From NCBI RefSeq assembly GCF_034555935.1, contig NZ_JAYDCJ010000003.1, positions 1,426,001-1,490,000 of the forward strand: DNA of 64,000 nucleotides, written 5' to 3'. The position numbers and the translations under genes are program-made. Positions 54,268 to 62,724 of the stretch are shown in pieces. How positions within the stretch are numbered: position 1 is the stretch's first letter; the number at the start of each line of letters is the position of its first letter. The DNA is from Marinobacter qingdaonensis. Lineage in GTDB: Bacteria > Pseudomonadota > Gammaproteobacteria > Pseudomonadales > Oleiphilaceae. The notes beneath the pieces are model-generated. The model saw only the letters and a program-made list of their open reading frames with translations, made no database searches and was not told the origin of the DNA.

Positions 54268-56505
54268 TCAGTGGTCCCAGGGCCGGTGTTTCTTCTTCTC
54301 CACCAGGGCCAGGGTGCTGGCGTAGATACCGCGCACGTCCCGGGCGAACTGCTCGACCGAGAAGTCCTCGGCAAACTCCAGGGCCTGCCCGGACAGGGTC
54401 TGGCGCAGGTCGTCCTCGACCAGCAGGCGCTCGACCGCCGCCACCCACAGTTCCTGCTTTTCCGGGGTCTTGAAACCGTTGAAGCCGTCCCGAACCACAT
54501 CGTCGATCCCGCTGGAGCGCACTGCCACTACCGGCAGGCCCGCGGCCATGGCTTCCAGGATCACCATGCCCTGGGTTTCCGACTTGGAGGCAAACAGGAA
54601 GGCATCCCCCAGGTGATACCAGAGCGCCATCTCTTCCGGCGGCACTGCGCCCACCAGGGTGAAGTGCTGTTGCAGCCCGAGATCGTCGATCTTCTGCTGC
54701 AGCCGGTCGCGCTGGTGGCCGTCGCCGATCATCAGGAAGCGGAAGGGCACGTCGGTCTGGCGGCGCAGGGCCTCGATGGCCTCGATCATGAAATCGATGT
54801 TCTTCTCGTTGGACAGCCGGGAGACGCTGACGAACACCCGCTCGTCGGTCAGCCCCAGCTCGTCCCGCAGGCGCTCGACGTCAGCCTCGGCCACTTGCTG
54901 GAAGCGCTGGTACTCGATGCCGGTGGGCTGGACGTAGGTCGGGGTTTTGACCCCGATCATGCGCAGGTATTCCTCGGTCGAGTAGGTGGGCACGATCACG
55001 CCGTCACACTTGTTGGCAAAGCGCTTGATCAGGGCGTGGGAGATCAGGTTGCGGAACAGCATGCCGGGCAGGGGCACGAAGTGGGCGTAATGCTCCAGCC
55101 GGGTGTGGTAGGTGTAGATGGCCGGCACCTTCAGGGTGCGGGCCAGGAACAGCCCCAGGGAGCCGAGCCAGAACGGATGGTGTAGGTGGATGATGTCGGG
55201 CTTGAAGGTCCGGACCGCCTGACGAATGCGGGCCAGGAAGATGTTGGCCAGGCGGAACTCGCGCTTCTCGCCCATGGCCAGCAGTGACGGCACCCGCAGC
55301 ACCAGCTCTTCGTAATCCGGCTGATCCTTGTAGCGCGGCGCGACAATCAGCAAGGCATCGCCCAGGCTCTCCAGGCCCCGACGCAGGCGTTCGATGGAAA
55401 TCGGCACGCCGCCAATGAACGGCAGGTAGTTGTTGGTGAACATCACTACCCGCAGCTTCTTCTCCAGCCAGGGCGACGGGTCCAGATCGTAATCCGGGTA
55501 ATAGTCCCGGCCGATGAAAATGGTGGTGTAGAGCTTGATGGTGATGGCCAGCAGCACCGCCAGAATCAGGATGAAGTTCAGGTAGCCGGAGTAGATCAGT
55601 GAGTAGATGAAGAACCACAGGCTCTCCAGCTGCTTCAGCACCGGGTGCTGGCCCACTTCCAGCGGCTCCAGGGTGTGGCTGACGGTGCCGTCGGCGGCGA
55701 CCTTCACCCGCACGAAGTGGTAGAAGCTGGTGTCGTTGTTGAGCACCAGCCCGCCGGCGCCGCCGGTGGTGATGAAGGTGGTCCCGCTCTCGACCGTCTC
55801 GGAGTACAGCGACAGGTTGGCGGAGAACACCAGGTCGATGCCGTGGCGCTGGATCTCCTGCATCAGGGCCCGGCGGAACTCCGGCGGCTGCAGGTAATCG
55901 TCGCGCTGGTCGAACGGCGCATTCTGGTCCGGCTCCACCGGCGGGTGGCCCAGGAACAGGATGCGGGCCTTGGAGCTGTCCTGGCTGAGCAGGTCGTTGA
56001 GCCAGCGGATCTGCCACTGCCAGGGGGTCTTGCCGGTGCTGTCCAGGAAGATCAGCCGGCTGTTGCCGGCCAGGATGCTGAAGAAGTGCGGGCCGAAGTG
56101 GTCGTAGAAGCGGAAGCTGCCGAAGTCCTCGTACTCGTGGGCACCGAAGGTCAGCAGGTAGGGAATCTCCAGGTGGCTCAGGCTGCCATACAGCGCCCGG
56201 TACTTGTCCTCGCCGCCGCCGCTGACCGCATTGCCGGCGGACACCATGAAATCCAGGCCCGAGGCGTTGAGCTCGGGCACGATGCGCTCCTCGAAGATGC
56301 CGATGGAATTGTTGATGTTGCCGACCACGGCAAAGCTGATCGGCTCGTCGGCCGGAAGGCTGCGCTGGATGCGCTCGACCTGGTCGGTGTGCAGCCCCTT
56401 GTAGTCTTCCATGAACAGGTTCAGGTAGGTCTTGTAGCCGATCAGCATCAGCACGACCAGCACGCACAGATAGAACAGCAGCTTCAGCGGATTGCGGAAG
56501 ATCAT
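54268..56505 (-). CDS. Degenerate metallophosphoesterase fused to GT4 glycosyltransferase
   Basis: A 745-residue membrane protein. Helix 1 at 8-26, a calcineurin-like phosphoesterase fold (about 55-290), helix 2 at about 305-332, then a cytoplasmic family-4 glycosyltransferase (about 350-740; FTNNYLPFIGGVPISIERL, SRLSNEKNIDF, SETQGMVILEAMAAGLP). The phosphoesterase metal motifs are changed: GN in place of GD at 62-63 and 91-92, GAHE (121-124) for GNHE, SANLSLY (228-234) for the final GHxH motif. That domain is probably inactive, perhaps binding. Its start overlaps the upstream gene by 4 bp. GT target unknown; likely an envelope lipid or polysaccharide. Confidence 0.85.
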   Translation of the reverse strand: MIFRNPLKLLFYLCVLVVLMLIGYKTYLNLFMEDYKGLHTDQVERIQRSLPADEPISFAVVGNINNSIGIFEERIVPELNASGLDFMVSAGNAVSGGGEDKYRALYGSLSHLEIPYLLTFGAHEYEDFGSFRFYDHFGPHFFSILAGNSRLIFLDSTGKTPWQWQIRWLNDLLSQDSSKARILFLGHPPVEPDQNAPFDQRDDYLQPPEFRRALMQEIQRHGIDLVFSANLSLYSETVESGTTFITTGGAGGLVLNNDTSFYHFVRVKVAADGTVSHTLEPLEVGQHPVLKQLESLWFFIYSLIYSGYLNFILILAVLLAITIKLYTTIFIGRDYYPDYDLDPSPWLEKKLRVVMFTNNYLPFIGGVPISIERLRRGLESLGDALLIVAPRYKDQPDYEELVLRVPSLLAMGEKREFRLANIFLARIRQAVRTFKPDIIHLHHPFWLGSLGLFLARTLKVPAIYTYHTRLEHYAHFVPLPGMLFRNLISHALIKRFANKCDGVIVPTYSTEEYLRMIGVKTPTYVQPTGIEYQRFQQVAEADVERLRDELGLTDERVFVSVSRLSNEKNIDFMIEAIEALRRQTDVPFRFLMIGDGHQRDRLQQKIDDLGLQQHFTLVGAVPPEEMALWYHLGDAFLFASKSETQGMVILEAMAAGLPVVAVRSSGIDDVVRDGFNGFKTPEKQELWVAAVERLLVEDDLRQTLSGQALEFAEDFSVEQFARDVRGIYASTLALVEKKKHRPWDH

Positions 56506-57560
56506 TCCGGGTACCTGCGTTCTTTCATGAGTTCCCTCTGCAATACGAACAGGCCAATGATCATGCCCAGGTAGATGGTCAGCAGGCGCCAGCTCACCGT
56601 CACCAGCACCAGGTGATTGCCTGACAGAATATCCCGAAAGAAGCTGCCAAAGACACCTTCGGAAATGCCCGAGGCGCCCGGCGTTGGCGCGAAGTACATG
56701 ACGAAGGTGGTGACCACCAGCAGCCCCAGGGAAACCAGGTAGTCGATGTCGTAACCCAGGCTGACCATAAGAAGCGCCGGGAAGCTGAACAGGCTGAGCA
56801 GGAACAGGGCGGTGAACAGTACGGACAAGAGCACGAACAGCGGCCGGCCCTTGATGTAATCACCAAAACTGTCGGAGAACCGCAGCATCTCGCGCCGGGC
56901 CTTGAACTGCCAGCGCCGGTGGCGGGCGTCGCTGATCAGGTGCAGGCGCCGGAGCATGACCAGAAGCTGGGTCAGTGGCGCGATCAGCCAGTGGGTGCGG
57001 AACAGCAGGATGGCGAAAAAGGTCAGGTACAGGCCGATGAACACCGCCAGTGCCACGCCGATGCTGCCGGTCACGCTGTGATCCTTCAGGGCCTGGAGCG
57101 TCAGCAGGAACACCGGCGTCAGGGTGAAGATGAACAGCACCGCCAGCACGGTGCGGATGGTGGTGGCGGCGGTGGCCCGGCCCATGGGCACACCGTGGCG
57201 ATGCAGGTACCATATCTGGGCAAAGCCGCCGCCGGTGGCCATGGGCGTCACGTTAGAGAAAAACAGGTTGATGAACACCAGGCGGAGCAGCACCCGGAAC
57301 GGCAACCGGTGCCCGAGTGCCCGCAGGGTGAAATGCAGCCGGAGGCCATCGGAGGCGAAATACACCAGCAGCAGGGCGCCGGCCAGGAGCAGGGTAGACG
57401 GGGCAACCAGGCGGGGGTCGAAGGTCAGGCTGCGGCCGGCGAACTGGTCGTACACCGTGTACAGCCCCGCCGCGGTCAGGGCCATGAAGATCAGACTGAA
57501 AACGGTGAGGCGCCGCCAGGAAGTCCGTTTCGTGTAGTCGCTGTCAGTAGAGTCGGTCAT
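56502..57560 (-). CDS. UPF0104/LPG-synthase-type membrane protein
   Basis: A 352-residue polytopic protein with about eight helices, of the UPF0104/lysylphosphatidylglycerol synthase transmembrane (flippase-like) family. FINLFFSNVTPMATGGGFAQIWYL near residue 95 and TPGASGISEGVFGSFF near 280 are family hallmarks. It is cotranscribed with the glycosyltransferase fusion (4-bp overlap), suggesting that the pair makes and moves a glycolipid; this is inferred. Confidence 0.85.
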   Translation of the reverse strand: MTDSTDSDYTKRTSWRRLTVFSLIFMALTAAGLYTVYDQFAGRSLTFDPRLVAPSTLLLAGALLLVYFASDGLRLHFTLRALGHRLPFRVLLRLVFINLFFSNVTPMATGGGFAQIWYLHRHGVPMGRATAATTIRTVLAVLFIFTLTPVFLLTLQALKDHSVTGSIGVALAVFIGLYLTFFAILLFRTHWLIAPLTQLLVMLRRLHLISDARHRRWQFKARREMLRFSDSFGDYIKGRPLFVLLSVLFTALFLLSLFSFPALLMVSLGYDIDYLVSLGLLVVTTFVMYFAPTPGASGISEGVFGSFFRDILSGNHLVLVTVSWRLLTIYLGMIIGLFVLQRELMKERRYPE

Positions 57561-57631
57561 GGGCTGCCCGTCAGGTTAAGCAGCCAGTTTACAGGAGGTT
57601 AGGCGAGGTTTGTCCAGTCTGGCCCGGGCCC

Positions 57632-58291
57632 TCAGGAGGTCAGCGCCTGCCGGATGAGGGCCTTCTGGTGTTCGGCAAAGTCCCGGATCAGGGCCTGTGC
57701 CGCGGCCGCATCGCGGGCCAGCACCGCCTCGGGCAGCCGGGTGAAAAACTGGCTGGTCTGGGCCAGGCCGCGGCGGTACCGGTCCGCGCTCAGGTAATAG
57801 GCGCGGCTGACTGCCGGCTTGAAGTTGGACAGGGCCTCGGTCAGGTAGGGGTTATTCACCACCTCGCAACAGGTTTCCATCACCCCGAAACTGGCCTCGA
57901 CAATGGCAGTGATGTCGGTCTCGGGCTGCTGCACCCGCGTCACCACGCTGGCCACGGCGGTCAGCATGCGCTCCCGGTCCGGCTCCTGCCAGCGCTCGCA
58001 CAGCCGGCTGACCAGCATCATCAGCAGGTGCATGTAGACGTCGTACAGTTCCGAGGCATGCTCGGCGTCGAGCCGGGTGGCGCAGGCGCTCTTGCGCGGG
58101 GTGATCTCCACCAGATGCCAGCGCTCCAGGGTAAACAGCGCCTCCTTCACCGAGGCCCGGCTCACCTTCAACTGGGTGGCCAGGGTCGCTTCTTGAATGC
58201 GCTCCCCCGGACGGATCTGACCGGTCATGATCCGCTCCGCCAGGTAGTTGGCAATCTGCTCCGCCAGGGTATTGGGCACCTGAAAATCCAT
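57632..58291 (-). CDS. GntR/FCD-family transcriptional regulator
   Basis: A 219-residue repressor: N-terminal winged helix (LAERIMTGQIRPGERIQEATLATQLKVSRASVKEAL, about 14-50) and an all-helical FCD ligand domain. The start at 58291 gives the standard GntR N-terminus; the same frame stays open upstream but reads the alkB control region. It is divergent from alkB, and an ATTGT-N3-ACAAT palindrome sits inside the alkB promoter, so alkB is its likely target. Inducer unknown. Confidence 0.88.
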   Translation of the reverse strand: MDFQVPNTLAEQIANYLAERIMTGQIRPGERIQEATLATQLKVSRASVKEALFTLERWHLVEITPRKSACATRLDAEHASELYDVYMHLLMMLVSRLCERWQEPDRERMLTAVASVVTRVQQPETDITAIVEASFGVMETCCEVVNNPYLTEALSNFKPAVSRAYYLSADRYRRGLAQTSQFFTRLPEAVLARDAAAAQALIRDFAEHQKALIRQALTS

Positions 58292-58417
58292 GGGGGTCTC
58301 TGCGTTGTTTCCGTTACGTCCTGAGGCCCAGCTTATCACAGGCCTGCGATGACAAAGCCACAAGCGCCTGAGTTGCCGACGTTTTTGGTGGCTGATCAAA
58401 AAAACTGCGATTCCGTG

Positions 58418-58447
58418 TTGACGACTGCTAAATTGTAGGACAATAAT
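58418..58447 (+). promoter_or_regulatory. Candidate alkB promoter with GntR operator
   Basis: A -35 TTGACG (58418-58423) and -10 AATAAT (58442-58447) are 18 bp apart. The palindrome ATTGT-AGG-ACAAT (58432-58444) lies between and overlaps the -10 element; FCD-type GntR operators have this TTGT-N3-ACAA form. Binding there would block alkB transcription. Confidence 0.65.
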
Positions 58448-58504
58448 GCAGTTGTGGATAGGCGATTGCTTGCCATCAACAACAACGTCGCAGGAGAGAG
58501 TGTT

Positions 58505-59644
58505 ATGAGTACCCGCCAACTTATGGTCAGCCGGGAGGCCACGCGCAGAAGGATTCTGCTGACCCTGAAAAAATACAGCTACCTGATCGCCATGGTGCCC
58601 CTGGCCCTGCCGCCGCTGCTGCTGGCCGCCGGTCAGGCCACGGACCTGGTGAATCTGTTCGCCTGGGGCGTGCCGGTGGTGGTGTTCGGAATCATTCCCG
58701 TGCTCGATCTGCTGCTGGGTAAAGACGCCCTGAATCCGGACGAAGAAGCCGACGTGCCCCAGATGAACAGCGAAGCCTTCTATCGCTTCATCACCCTGGG
58801 CTGGGTGGCCGGCTTCGCGGCTCTGCTGGTGTGGAGCATGCTGCAGCTGGCGTCGGGTATGTTTTCGGTCGCCGGTGGCATTGGCTGGATCTTCTCCGTC
58901 GGCATCGTCGGCGGCCTGGGCATCAACGTGGCCCACGAACTGATTCACAAGGACGGCAAACTGGAAACCCGCGCCGGGGGCTTCCTGCTGTCACTGGTGT
59001 GCTACGCCGGCTTCAAGGTCGAGCACCTGCGTGGTCACCACGTGCACGTGTCCACGCCTGAAGACGCGTCTTCGTCCCGCTACAACCAGTCCCTGTACAA
59101 CTTCTTGCCCCAGGCCTACCTGCGTAACTTCCTGAACGCCTGGAAACTGGAAGCCCAGCGCCTGGAGCGTAAAGGCCAGAAGGCCTTCAGCTGGCGCAAC
59201 GAATTGATCTGGTGGTACAGCGTCAGCGCGCTGGCCCTGGCCGGCTTCACCCTGGCGTTCGGCTGGCTGGGCGCGGTGTTCTTCCTGGCCCAGAGCTTCA
59301 TCGCCTTCACCCTGCTGGAAATCGTCAACTACCTGGAGCACTACGGTCTGCACCGCCGCAAGCTGGACAACGGCCGCTACGAGCGCACCACACCGGAGCA
59401 CAGCTGGAACAGCAACTACTTCCTGACCAACGTGTTCCTGTTCCACCTCCAGCGCCACAGCGACCACCACGCCTACGCCAAGCGCCGCTACCAGGTGCTT
59501 CGGCACCACGAGGTCGCGCCGCAGCTGCCGGCCGGTTACGCCACCATGATCGTTCTGGCGACCATCCCGCCACTGTGGAAGCGCATCATGAATCCCCGGG
59601 TTGAGGCTTATTACCGGGGGGAGGAGCATCAGCTGGCTTCCTGA
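58505..59644 (+). CDS. alkB: Alkane 1-monooxygenase
   Basis: A 379-residue integral-membrane non-haem di-iron enzyme that hydroxylates the terminal carbon of medium-chain n-alkanes. All His motifs are present: HELIH (144-148), HLRGHH (174-179), LEHYGLH (277-283) and LQRHSDHHAY (315-324); Trp54 sits in the helix that limits substrate length. About six helices. The ATG at 58505 follows AGGAGAG. Rubredoxin partners are not in the window. Confidence 0.97.
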   Translation: MSTRQLMVSREATRRRILLTLKKYSYLIAMVPLALPPLLLAAGQATDLVNLFAWGVPVVVFGIIPVLDLLLGKDALNPDEEADVPQMNSEAFYRFITLGWVAGFAALLVWSMLQLASGMFSVAGGIGWIFSVGIVGGLGINVAHELIHKDGKLETRAGGFLLSLVCYAGFKVEHLRGHHVHVSTPEDASSSRYNQSLYNFLPQAYLRNFLNAWKLEAQRLERKGQKAFSWRNELIWWYSVSALALAGFTLAFGWLGAVFFLAQSFIAFTLLEIVNYLEHYGLHRRKLDNGRYERTTPEHSWNSNYFLTNVFLFHLQRHSDHHAYAKRRYQVLRHHEVAPQLPAGYATMIVLATIPPLWKRIMNPRVEAYYRGEEHQLAS

Positions 59645-59689
59645 TTTTGGTGGTTGGCTTTGGTTTTTTTGGACTTGGGGGGCGGTGGC

Positions 59690-59771
59690 GACCGGGGGTA
59701 TTTTTCTCCAGAACCATCGCCAACTCGCTTCGCTCAGACAGCGATGGTTCTTCCGAAAAACACCCCCGATC
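59690..59771. repeat. Long hairpin, short-loop family (copy 4)
   Basis: A 31-nt inverted repeat with about 26 paired positions: arms 59690-59720 and 59741-59771. Its 20-nt loop CAACTCGCTTCGCTCAGACA matches those at 22667 and, in reverse orientation, 59918. It begins 45 bp after the alkB stop. Confidence 0.82.
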
Positions 59772-59885
59772 CCCACTTGTTACCGAAGTAAGGGGCGTTT
59801 GAGAAAAAGAAAAGAGCTAAAGAAAAAAGCCAAAGAATAAAAAATAGCTTTGTAGTGGTTTAACAATGGAAGTATGACGGTGGGG

Positions 59886-59968
59886 GTATGGGGGGTGGTT
59901 TCTGCAGGGAAAACCGGGTGTCCGAGCGCAGCGAGTTCCGGTTTCCCGGAAGAAACTACCCCCCATGC
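59886..59968. repeat. Long hairpin, short-loop family (copy 5)
   Basis: An inverted repeat of about 31 nt with a few mismatches and one bulge: arms 59886-59917 and 59938-59968. The loop GTGTCCGAGCGCAGCGAGTT is the reverse complement of the AACTCGCT-GCTC-GACA type seen at 22667 and 59721. It lies 114 bp beyond copy 4, upstream of gloA. Confidence 0.82.
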
Positions 59969-59977
59969 CGCCGCCAG

Positions 59978-60019
59978 CCCCCAAGCCTGCCTCGCCAACC
60001 CCCAAGCCTGCCCCACCAG
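59978..60019 (+). repeat. 21-bp tandem duplication
   Basis: Two adjacent 21-bp units, both starting CCCCCAAGCCTGCC, at 59978-59998 and 59999-60019; they differ at about three positions. Non-coding, between hairpin copy 5 and gloA. An open frame runs through it but the gloA start lies further on. Confidence 0.65.
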
Positions 60020-60117
60020 AAACCAGCACCAAGGCCGACGAAAGCTCACCCTTGAAATCCCTTTGCAACGCACGCAGGTATAACCTTTACATCCTGCGAG
60101 CAAAGAAGGGAAAAACC

Positions 60118-60660
60118 ATGCCCAAGCATTTCGAACAGGCCGCCGGCCTCTACGAAGATCCGGTCCCGGAAACCGAAGGTTTCGTCTTCAACCAGACCAT
60201 GATGCGGATCAAGGACCCAGAGCGCTCCATGGATTTCTACACCCGGGTGATGGGCATGCGTCTGGTGCGCAAGCTGGACTTCCCGGAGATGAAGTTTTCG
60301 CTCTACTTCCTGGGCTACCTGGACGACCGCCAGGCCAATCAGGTGCCATCCGACGACGATTACCGCACCACCTTTACCTTTGGCCGCGAGGCCATGCTCG
60401 AGCTGACCCACAACTGGGGCACCGAGGACGACAAGGACTTCGCCTACCACAACGGCAACGACCAGCCCCAGGGCTTTGGTCACATCGGCATTGCCGTGCC
60501 GGATGTCTACGCCGCCTGCGAGCGTTTTGAGCATCTCGGGGTCGAGTTTGTGAAGAAGCCGGACGACGGCAAGATGAAAGGCCTGGCCTTTATCAAGGAT
60601 CCGGACGGCTACTGGATCGAGATCCTGCAGCCGAACATGATGCAGCAGCAGGCCAAGTAA
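60118..60660 (+). CDS. gloA: Lactoylglutathione lyase (glyoxalase I)
   Basis: A 180-residue metalloenzyme converting the hemithioacetal of methylglyoxal and glutathione to S-lactoylglutathione. [24 protein letters not shown] near the N-terminus and [21 protein letters not shown], and [12 protein letters not shown] carry the His and Glu metal ligands. Slightly long, like the zinc type of eukaryotes and pseudomonads. ATG at 60118 with AAGGG upstream. Confidence 0.94.
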   Translation: MPKHFEQAAGLYEDPVPETEGFVFNQTMMRIKDPERSMDFYTRVMGMRLVRKLDFPEMKFSLYFLGYLDDRQANQVPSDDDYRTTFTFGREAMLELTHNWGTEDDKDFAYHNGNDQPQGFGHIGIAVPDVYAACERFEHLGVEFVKKPDDGKMKGLAFIKDPDGYWIEILQPNMMQQQAK

Positions 60661-60670
60661 CCCGGCCTGC

Positions 60671-61627
60671 TCATTTTCCGGTATCGGCCTCAGTGCCGGT
60701 ACCGGGCTTCCCGCCATACCGCGAGGCCACGATCACGGCCGCCGTCAGGATCAGTGCCCCGGCAATGCCGATCGGGCCCAGTATCTCTCCCAGGAACACC
60801 CAGGCCAGCAGGGCCACGAACAGCGGTTCGAGCGTCACGATGATGCTCGAGAGCGTCGCCGGTGTGGTCTGCATGCCGCTGAAGAAACTGATGTAGCCGA
60901 TGCAGGTGGGCACCACGCCGATGTAGGTGACCATCAGCCAGTGCTGCACGCCAAGCGTCTTCAAACCTTCGAAACCGCCGGACAGCCACACCACCGGGAA
61001 CAGGATGAGCGCGGCGGTGAAGAAGCAGATGAACGCCGTAGTGAACACCGGTGTGCCCGCCGAGCTGTAGCGGCTGGTGAGGGTGAAGCCGGTGTACATC
61101 ATGGCCGCGAGCAGAGCGATCAGGATGCCCGCCAGGCGCAGGGTGCCGGTGGTGTCCATGTCGCTGAGCACCAGCATGGCGGTGCCGACGATGGCGGCGA
61201 TCAGTGACAGGACGGTCAGCAGGCCCGGTTTCTCGCCCAGCAGTGGCGCGGCGAGCAGGGCGACGAACACCGGCGGCAGGCACAGGGCAATCAGGGTGGC
61301 GATGCCGGCGCCGGTCAGGTCCACGGCCAGCAGATAGCTGCCCTGGTAGAGCGCCTGGAACAGGCCGAGCGCGGCCAGGGGCACCAGGGCCTTGCGGCTC
61401 AGGTGGCGCAGCGAGCTGCCAGGTACCGGCTGGCCGGGATTGGCCCGTTGCAGACGGCGTTGCTCCCGCCGCATCAGCAGCCAGAAGAACGGCAGGGCGA
61501 CCACCAGGCGCAGGAAGCCCAGGGTAATGGCTTCCAGTTCCGTGCCGGTGAACAGGAATTTGGCAACAATGCCCGTGGTCGCCCACAGCATGGCCGCCAA
61601 GGCGATCAGCAGTGCACCTCGAATCAT
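60671..61627 (-). CDS. EamA/DMT family transporter
   Basis: A 318-residue transporter with ten helices in two EamA repeats (LATTGIVAKFL near the N-terminus and SFFSGMQTTPATLSSIIVTLEPLFVALLAWVFLGE in the second repeat). Substrate unknown; relatives export amino acids or metabolites. Its start overlaps the stop codon of a possible lutC fragment by 4 bp. Confidence 0.88.
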   Translation of the reverse strand: MIRGALLIALAAMLWATTGIVAKFLFTGTELEAITLGFLRLVVALPFFWLLMRREQRRLQRANPGQPVPGSSLRHLSRKALVPLAALGLFQALYQGSYLLAVDLTGAGIATLIALCLPPVFVALLAAPLLGEKPGLLTVLSLIAAIVGTAMLVLSDMDTTGTLRLAGILIALLAAMMYTGFTLTSRYSSAGTPVFTTAFICFFTAALILFPVVWLSGGFEGLKTLGVQHWLMVTYIGVVPTCIGYISFFSGMQTTPATLSSIIVTLEPLFVALLAWVFLGEILGPIGIAGALILTAAVIVASRYGGKPGTGTEADTGK

Positions 61628-61720
61628 TCAATAACCAACACAATCAGCTGTTTGGGGCCGCGAACGACATCAGCCAGGGATTGCTCAATGTCGGCGGTTT
61701 TGGATCGCCCGGAGACTAGC
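61624..61720 (-). pseudogene. Possible C-terminal remnant of a LutC/LUD-domain protein
   Basis: The reading frame ending at 61624 closes with SGRSKTADIEQSLADVVRGP, close to the C-terminal signature of LutC/YkgG lactate-utilisation proteins (SGPS-TADIE-L-GVHGP). The upstream part of the frame (to 61890) is not recognisable. It looks like the 3' stub of a decayed gene left ahead of the EamA gene. Confidence 0.5.
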
Positions 61721-61905
61721 AGGGCATGGGGGGGCACGCCAGTGTTCCGGCTCGGCCCCATCCGTTTCGAGGGCAATGGTGTAAATCTGGCAGGCCCGAC
61801 TGGTGTTATTTCGCCGGTGAGGGTGGGCGTTGGGTCGGAGGTGGGCGCTTTACTGGCAGGGGAGGTAACACCGGCAGTGGTTTGAGCCACTGCCGGAGGC
61901 TACGC

Positions 61906-62175
61906 TTACTTCACGGTCAGGCGGTCGGCGTTCTTCTCGACGGTGCGAGCGCCAATGCCTTTTACCTGGGCCAGATCGGCCGGGGCCTGGAAGGGACCGT
62001 TGGCTTCGCGGTAGGCGACAATGGCTTCGGCCTTGCTCTGGCCAACGCCGGTCAGTTCCGCCAGGGTGGCCACATCCGCGGTGTTGATGTTGATGGCGAC
62101 CGGTTCGGCGTGAGCAAAGCCGGTGAACAGGCTGATCAACAGAACGAGGGTGGCAATAAAGGGAGTGCGTTTCAT
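61906..62175 (-). CDS. ComEA-like helix-hairpin-helix protein
   Basis: An 89-residue secreted protein: signal peptide (residues 1-23, cleaved after AHA) and a ComEA-type helix-hairpin-helix DNA-binding domain (ININTADVATLAELTGVGQSKAEAIVAYREANG). It may bind DNA in the periplasm for uptake. The ATG at 62175 gives a normal signal peptide; an upstream start at 62229 would add 18 odd residues. AGGAA lies upstream. Confidence 0.9.
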   Translation of the reverse strand: MKRTPFIATLVLLISLFTGFAHAEPVAININTADVATLAELTGVGQSKAEAIVAYREANGPFQAPADLAQVKGIGARTVEKNADRLTVK

Positions 62176-62331
62176 GAGGGTGAGTTCCTGATGCTGAGTT
62201 ATCGTCGTTTTTGTGGTGTCGGGACGCAACCAGCTGGAACGAGTGCACGGACAGGATCACGCTCCTTGTGACCCCGGTCTCCGTGGCTGACCCCTGCCTG
62301 ATCCTTCAGGCCATGCACTCATCCTAAGCGC

Positions 62332-62433
62332 GTCTTCCTTGCAGTCATCCTTGTACGCCCAATTCCTTCGGGCAACTCCAATCCCTGGAGTGTCGTCCTT
62401 GCGCCAACGATCCATGCTGGCCTGTCATCCCTG
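62332..62433 (-). repeat. Spaced GTC-N-TCC-YTG direct repeats
   Basis: Four near-identical 10-mers: GTCTTCCTTG (62332), GTCATCCTTG (62344), GTCGTCCTTG (62392) and GTCATCCCTG (62424). They lie 155-260 bp upstream of the ComEA-like gene. Possibly binding sites; unrecognised. Confidence 0.4.
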
Positions 62434-62539
62434 ACAACTCTCATTCTAGTCGGCACCCGTCGGCGCAACACCGGAGATTCGCGCCATCGTGTGTGCGACA
62501 TTTCCTACGCCGCTGTGAGTGGTGATCGGGCGCTAAAAC

Positions 62540-62553
62540 TGAATTTAAATTCA
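62540..62553. other. 14-bp palindrome
   Basis: TGAATTTAAATTCA is a perfect palindrome in an otherwise gene-free stretch between the ComEA-like gene and urtA (62176-62928). No gene is supported in this stretch of about 750 bp; besides this palindrome it holds direct repeats and urtA control elements. Confidence 0.4.
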
Positions 62554-62724
62554 ATACTTGCGCGGGGTTTGGCGTCGAATTCTGGCGCACCAGGACAGGG
62601 CGGGCGACCCCGATCGGGGCGCCTGAACAAGTATCTATTTTGAATGTAATTTAACCAGGTCTTCGGCAGCGGGAAATGGTAGATCTATGAAATAAAAAGA
62701 TTTATGGATTTCGCGTCGGGCCCA

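Noticed and set aside
22638..59968. Integron attC sites as an explanation for the hairpins
   Set aside because: No integrase, no GTTRRRY core at the ends, and loops rather than ends are conserved.
59780..60103. Frames running through hairpin copy 5
   Set aside because: Created by the repeat itself; no domain or initiation signal.
62319..62501. 60-codon minus-strand frame upstream of the ComEA-like gene
   Set aside because: Arg/Thr-rich, no ribosome-binding site, overlaps the direct repeats.
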